In this document: piece after piece, positions 60,565 through 64,000 of the stretch
Layout: every line of letters begins with the position of its first letter
How positions within the stretch are numbered: the first letter of the stretch is position 1
Origin: an uncultured Bacilli bacterium
Lineage (GTDB): Bacteria; Bacillota_I; Bacilli_A; RF39; UBA660
NCBI GenBank assembly: GCA_934101425.1
Contig: CAKOQQ010000006.1
Coordinates: forward strand, 1 to 64,000
Direction of reading: 5' to 3'
DNA: 64,000 nucleotides
Translations under genes and position numbers: made by a program
The notes under the pieces: generated by a model
What the model saw: only the letters and a program-made list of their open reading frames with translations
Told to the model about the DNA's origin: nothing
Database searches by the model: none

Positions 60565-61749
60565 ATGGCAAAACAAAAATTTGATCGTTCAAAACCACAT
60601 GTTAATATTGGTACAATTGGACACGTAGACCATGGTAAAACAACTTTAACAGCTGCTATTACTAATGTATTATCTAAGAAAGGATATGCTGATTTCGTAG
60701 ATTATGCAAATATCGATAAAGCACCTGAAGAAAGAGAAAGAGGTATTACAATTAATACTGCTCACGTTGAATACCAAACTGATAAGAGACACTATGCACA
60801 CGTAGACTGCCCAGGACATGCTGACTATGTTAAAAACATGATCACTGGTGCTGCTCAAATGGACGGAGCTATCTTAGTTATAGCTGCTACAGATGGTGTT
60901 ATGGCTCAAACAAGAGAACACATCTTACTTGCTCGTCAAGTTGGTGTACCTCGTATTGTTGTATTCATGAACAAATGTGACATGGTAGATGACGCTGAAT
61001 TATTAGATTTAGTTGAAATGGAAATCCGTGAATTATTAACTGAATACGGATACGATGGAGAAAACACTCCAATTATTAGAGGTTCTGCTCTAAAAGCTCT
61101 TGAAGGAGACGAAAAATATGAACAAGCTATCCTTGACTTAATGGATGCTGTTGATAATTGGATTGAAACTCCAGTTAGAGATACTGATAAACCATTCTTA
61201 ATGCCTATTGAAGACGTATTTACAATCACTGGTCGTGGAACAGTAGTTACTGGCCGTGTTGAAAGAGGTCAATTAAAATTAAATGACGAAGTTGAAATCG
61301 TTGGATTAAAAGACACTAAGAAATCAGTAGTAACTGGTATCGAAATGTTCAGAAAACAATTAGATTACGCTGAAGCTGGAGATAACGCTGGTGTATTACT
61401 TAGAGGTATCTCTCGTGAAGATGTTGAAAGAGGTCAAGTATTAGCTAAACCTGGTACTGTAACTCCACATAAAAAATTCAAAGCTCAAGTTTATATCTTA
61501 AGCAAAGAAGAAGGTGGAAGACATACTCCATTCTTCACAAACTACAGACCACAATTCTATTTCAGAACAACTGACGTTACTGGTGTAATTGAATTACCTG
61601 CTGGTGTAGATATGGTTATGCCTGGTGACAACGTTGAAATGACAGTTGAATTAATTGCTCCTATCGCTATCGAAAATGGAACTAAGTTCTCTATTCGTGA
61701 AGGTGGTAGAACAGTTGGTGCTGGAAACGTTTCAGAAATTATTCAATAA
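60565..61749 (+). CDS. tuf: Elongation factor Tu
   Basis: EF-Tu brings aminoacyl-tRNA to the ribosome. G1 is GHVDHGKTT, G3 DCPGHADY and G4 NKCDMVD. The effector RGITINTAHVEY and the C-terminal barrel VELIAPIAIENGTKFSIREGGRTVGAG follow. Length is 394 aa. GGAGG precedes the ATG. It ends the str operon. Confidence 0.99.
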   Translation: MAKQKFDRSKPHVNIGTIGHVDHGKTTLTAAITNVLSKKGYADFVDYANIDKAPEERERGITINTAHVEYQTDKRHYAHVDCPGHADYVKNMITGAAQMDGAILVIAATDGVMAQTREHILLARQVGVPRIVVFMNKCDMVDDAELLDLVEMEIRELLTEYGYDGENTPIIRGSALKALEGDEKYEQAILDLMDAVDNWIETPVRDTDKPFLMPIEDVFTITGRGTVVTGRVERGQLKLNDEVEIVGLKDTKKSVVTGIEMFRKQLDYAEAGDNAGVLLRGISREDVERGQVLAKPGTVTPHKKFKAQVYILSKEEGGRHTPFFTNYRPQFYFRTTDVTGVIELPAGVDMVMPGDNVEMTVELIAPIAIENGTKFSIREGGRTVGAGNVSEIIQ

Positions 61750-61760
61750 TTTGAATTTAC

Positions 61761-61791
61761 AAAGAAAACTATTTATTAGTTTTCTTTTTTT
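61761..61791 (+). terminator. Terminator after tuf
   Basis: AAAGAAAACTA-TTTAT-TAGTTTTCTTT and T form an 11-bp perfect stem. Confidence 0.88.
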
Positions 61792-61802
61792 GATTATTAT
61801 GA

Positions 61803-61808
61803 TATACT
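61803..61808 (+). promoter_or_regulatory. -10 box of the second prepilin leader
   Basis: TATACT aligns with TATAAT of the leader at 35299, and the following bases to the leader ATG are nearly the same in both. The -35 region (near 61780) is poor, so this promoter may be weaker or need an activator. Confidence 0.6.
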
Positions 61809-61829
61809 TAATATAGTAGGAGTGTGAAA

Positions 61830-61906
61830 ATATGACTAATATAGAAATAACTCACATTTGTGGGGGGGGGTATAGTATTTACTAACCAAAATATAATTAG
61901 TCATAT
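61830..61906 (+). ncRNA. Structured leader RNA upstream of prepilin gene, copy 2
   Basis: Bases 61830-61840 (ATATGACTAAT) pair perfectly with 61896-61906 (ATTAGTCATAT), enclosing the nine-G tract and a small hairpin (TAGTA-TT-TACTA at 61873-61884, flanked by GGT and ACC). The helix again covers the leader start codon. Compared with copy 1, one pair is A-U where copy 1 has G-U, and the loop sequences differ, so the structure is conserved while sequence changes. Confidence 0.55.
61832..61885 (+). CDS. Putative 17-aa leader peptide with nine-G tract
   Basis: A frame after TAGGAGTG reads MTNIEITHICGGGYSIY and stops at TAA 61885. The run of nine G (61862-61870) gives three GGG codons directly after TGT, exactly as in the leader at 35328. 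It may be a stalling peptide; it may also only reflect RNA structure. Confidence 0.5.
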   Translation: MTNIEITHICGGGYSIY

Positions 61907-61909
61907 AAT

Positions 61910-61952
61910 AATCACAAAAACTAGATAGTATCTAGGTTTTTGTGATTTTTTT
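61910..61952 (+). terminator. Intrinsic terminator between leader and prepilin, copy 2
   Basis: ATCACAAAAA-CTAGA and TCTAG-G-TTTTTGTGAT form a 15-bp stem with one bulge and a 5-base loop, followed by seven T. It ends 28 bases before the prepilin. The 5' arm TCACAAA can also pair with TTTGTGG at 61857-61863. Confidence 0.85.
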
Positions 61953-61979
61953 GTGCTTCTATAAATATAAGGAGGATAT

Positions 61980-63095
61980 ATGAAAAAGAAAGGATTTACA
62001 TTAATAGAGCTTCTAGCAGTAATAGTAATATTAGCAGTTATTGCACTAATTGCAACACCAGCAGTATTAAATATTATAGAAGATTCAAAGCAAAGTGCAG
62101 CAGAAGCAAGTGCAAGAAATATAGTTAGTGCTGCAAAAACAAATTATATTAAAAATTCCATGATAGGAGAAAGTTCTGATGTTATTGACTTAGCAGGTAA
62201 CAATTTAAAATATGATGGTTCTCAAGCTTTAAAAGGTAAAATAAAATATAGTGAAGATGGAAAAGTATATGGAAAAATGTATGTTAGTGGATATTGCGTA
62301 GGCATATCTCCAGATGGCAGTGTTAGTAGTGAAAAAAAGGATATAGATGAATGTGAAACCTCACTAGAACCAATTACAATTACTTTAAATGGAACAAACT
62401 TTACTGTGGAAAAAGGTTCTACAATTGCTAATTTAATAGAAGAAAAAAATAATGATGGAAGAATGGATCTACCAGATTCTACAGTAGGTGAATATACTTA
62501 TGGTGATTGGGATGGAGCGTTACTAGTATTTGATACAAAAGATACTACTCTTGTTAATTTAAAAAATAGAAAATTAGTAGATGGTGATACATTTGAGTCT
62601 AGTTACTTTAGTTATACAGCAAATTTTTCTTGGGATGATATTAAAAATAATAATTATGGTATAATTGGTACTAACCCAAGTATTATTGATAGTAAAACAT
62701 CTTCATCATTAATGCCAGTACTATATAATCCTAAAGATACATATAAAGATATTGCAGTAGCTACATATCCAGGAAGTGTATTATGGATAATATCATTTTC
62801 AGCTGATTATAAAGATGTCAAATTAATTGATAGTTATGATAAAAAAGAAATTATCAATAACTATATGTTAGGATATCCTAAAGGATTAAAAGTTAGAGAT
62901 TGTGATAACTCATCATGTCAAAATGTTAGACATGTATTTACAGGTATATTGGACTCTAATGGCAATAAAGTATCTTTAAATACAAAAGTTAGTGATAGAA
63001 TAGTAGTAGATGTAATTTATTATGTAGAAAACGATGAAAGTTTAACATATGAACAAGCTAAAGCAAATGCCTTAAATAAAATTTTTGGAGAATAA
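61980..63095 (+). CDS. Type IV prepilin-like protein with unrelated C-terminal domain
   Basis: The 371-aa protein starts KKKGFTLIELLAVIVILAVI. For about 50 residues it is almost the same as the prepilin at 35477 (ATPAVLNIIEDSK, AAEASARNIV), and LKYDG, GKMYVSGYC and a following cysteine also match. From about residue 130 it differs completely: ITITLNGTNFTVEKGSTIANL, a beta-rich region with DNSSCQNVRHVF, and an end FGE. It has no GIRPV tail and no GC-rich segment. AAGGAGG precedes the ATG. It probably builds the same fibre with a different tip function. Confidence 0.87.
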   Translation: MKKKGFTLIELLAVIVILAVIALIATPAVLNIIEDSKQSAAEASARNIVSAAKTNYIKNSMIGESSDVIDLAGNNLKYDGSQALKGKIKYSEDGKVYGKMYVSGYCVGISPDGSVSSEKKDIDECETSLEPITITLNGTNFTVEKGSTIANLIEEKNNDGRMDLPDSTVGEYTYGDWDGALLVFDTKDTTLVNLKNRKLVDGDTFESSYFSYTANFSWDDIKNNNYGIIGTNPSIIDSKTSSSLMPVLYNPKDTYKDIAVATYPGSVLWIISFSADYKDVKLIDSYDKKEIINNYMLGYPKGLKVRDCDNSSCQNVRHVFTGILDSNGNKVSLNTKVSDRIVVDVIYYVENDESLTYEQAKANALNKIFGE

Positions 63096-63122
63096 AAAAG
63101 AAACTATATTAGTTTCTTTTTT
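63094..63122. terminator. Bidirectional terminator
   Basis: AAAAAAGAAACTA-TAT-TAGTTTCTTTTTT is a 13-bp perfect stem between the prepilin and the convergent FemX-like gene. Confidence 0.88.
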
Positions 63123-64000
63123 AATTTTTCTTTATATTTTTAGCTTTACTAAAGAATAAGAAATTCTTTTTAGTTAGTAATTCAAAGTCACCAGCATATT
63201 CTACTACTTTAGAACCAAAGTTTAATTTAAACATTCTAAGTCCATCATAAGATGCATCTTTACATTTAAATCCTGGAATACCACCTAAATTAAATTTTTC
63301 ATATCCTTCACTTTTATATTTTTCTATTAAAGACCAAATAAGATAATGTTTAGCATTTAAATATTTATAATTAGAGTTATAGCCATCTATAAGGATATTA
63401 GCTTCTTTATCATGTTTTATAACATATACACCAGCTAAAGTAACACCTTCTGGATAATCTCTTAATATAGAAGTTGCTGTAGTTAAATCAATTTTAGCAC
63501 TTTCAAACTTCTTATCTAAATTCATTTTTTTCGTTATTGTTTTACCTGTATTTCTACCAGTATTACTCATTATTCTTTCATCCATTTTATATGTTAGATC
63601 TTCATAATGAAGGAATTTTTTTTGAGCATAACTTAAAAATTCTTTAGTATCCAATTTTGCATAAAAATATTCGATTTCACCTTTTTCATCAAAATATCTA
63701 TATGCATCTTCTAAATAAGATTCTTTTCTAGGATATTTTTTTTCTGTTAATTTATATAATTCATTTATACTAGTTTCTTTACCTTTATATATTTTTATAC
63801 CTTTAGTAACTGCTGATCTAATCTTAGTTCTATATTCTTTTTTAATATCTTTAAATAACTCTTCAATAGATTTTTCTTTTAAATCTATATAAGCTTCAAA
63901 TCTTGGTTTTAATGCTTCAAATCCATTATTGTAACCTAAATGACGATATTCTAATTTTCTAAAATTATTAAAACATTTAAGATAATCGGGATTAGTATAT
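63121..64000 (-). CDS. FemX/MurM-type peptidoglycan branching aminoacyltransferase (5' end outside window)
   Basis: These enzymes add amino acids from aminoacyl-tRNA to lipid II to make the peptidoglycan cross-bridge. The frame is open without a stop from 63121 to the window edge (about 293 codons). It is not limited to the part after the TTG at 63654. The upstream part reads ALKPRFEAYIDLKEKSIEEL and then KKEYRTKIRSAVTKGIKIY, which are family hallmarks. The C-terminal half has AGVYVIKHDKEA, LIWSLIEKYKSEGYEKFNLGG and GLRMFKLNFGSKVVEYAGDF. The start codon lies outside. Confidence 0.88.
   Translation of the reverse strand, partial: YTNPDYLKCFNNFRKLEYRHLGYNNGFEALKPRFEAYIDLKEKSIEELFKDIKKEYRTKIRSAVTKGIKIYKGKETSINELYKLTEKKYPRKESYLEDAYRYFDEKGEIEYFYAKLDTKEFLSYAQKKFLHYEDLTYKMDERIMSNTGRNTGKTITKKMNLDKKFESAKIDLTTATSILRDYPEGVTLAGVYVIKHDKEANILIDGYNSNYKYLNAKHYLIWSLIEKYKSEGYEKFNLGGIPGFKCKDASYDGLRMFKLNFGSKVVEYAGDFELLTKKNFLFFSKAKNIKKN

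Noticed and set aside
63121..63654. FemX-like protein of 177 aa starting at TTG 63654
   Set aside because: The frame stays open upstream to the window edge and encodes further conserved FemX sequence, so the TTG is an internal leucine codon.

Overview
The window is AT-rich bacterial chromosome, probably from an uncultured, anaerobic, gut-type member of the Bacilli (Bacillota, on the border with Mycoplasmatota). The evidence is very low GC, PolC-type DNA polymerase III, RNA polymerase delta subunit, a class III (anaerobic) ribonucleotide reductase, a Spo0A response regulator and a YunB-like sporulation protein. TGA is used as a stop codon (tsaE, glycosyltransferase, tpiA), so this is the standard bacterial code and not the mycoplasma code. 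Most starts are preceded by GGAGG or by a GGTGAT-type ribosome binding site a few bases before ATG. I used this to shorten many over-extended reading frames.

Layout. 1-510: end of an rRNA operon (23S 3' end, short 5S, terminator). 583-3028: tsaE-tsaB-rimI-tsaD, the tRNA t6A modification cluster. 3083-9072: a membrane-anchored Sel1/AAA+ protein, a PAP2 phosphatase, then on the minus strand phosphatidylserine synthesis and decarboxylation and an ABC importer pair. 9181-18345: surface functions, including a collagen-like protein beside a TPR glycosyltransferase, DUF1015 and DUF2207 proteins, an orphan solute-binding protein and a polysaccharide deacetylase. 18451-19085: seven tRNA genes from one promoter. 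19234-30643: pcrA, galU, a broken lectin-like gene, ligA, dusB, lysS, ackA and nrnA. 30697-35259: polC.

35276-36983 and 61803-63095 hold the most unusual material. Two prepilin genes share almost the same N-terminus but have unrelated C-termini. Each is preceded by a homologous leader with a start codon, a run of exactly nine G, a long-range helix that masks the start codon, and a strong intrinsic terminator directly before the prepilin. The first prepilin ends in a GC-rich segment full of NNC codons, which looks like the variable region of a diversity-generating retroelement. Further pilin-like genes lie at 36612, 43562 and 56885, and a dead relative of the lectin-like tail at 22286. Type IV pilin-like surface structures are therefore a theme of the window.

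37387-47901: yunB, a predicted glycosidase, yutD, then nrdD, a separate 55-residue glycyl-radical polypeptide and nrdG (a split anaerobic reductase), pgk, a lipid-type glycosyltransferase, tpiA, and spo0A behind two tandem Spo0A boxes. 47975-57367: a proline-repeat membrane protein, a class A penicillin-binding protein, DUF1934-argS-rpoE in the Bacillus order, prfA-prmC, an NrtR-like regulator and an atypical pilin-like protein. 57499-61749: the str operon (rpsL, rpsG, fusA, tuf). 63121-64000: a FemX/MurM-type peptidoglycan branching enzyme that runs off the window edge.
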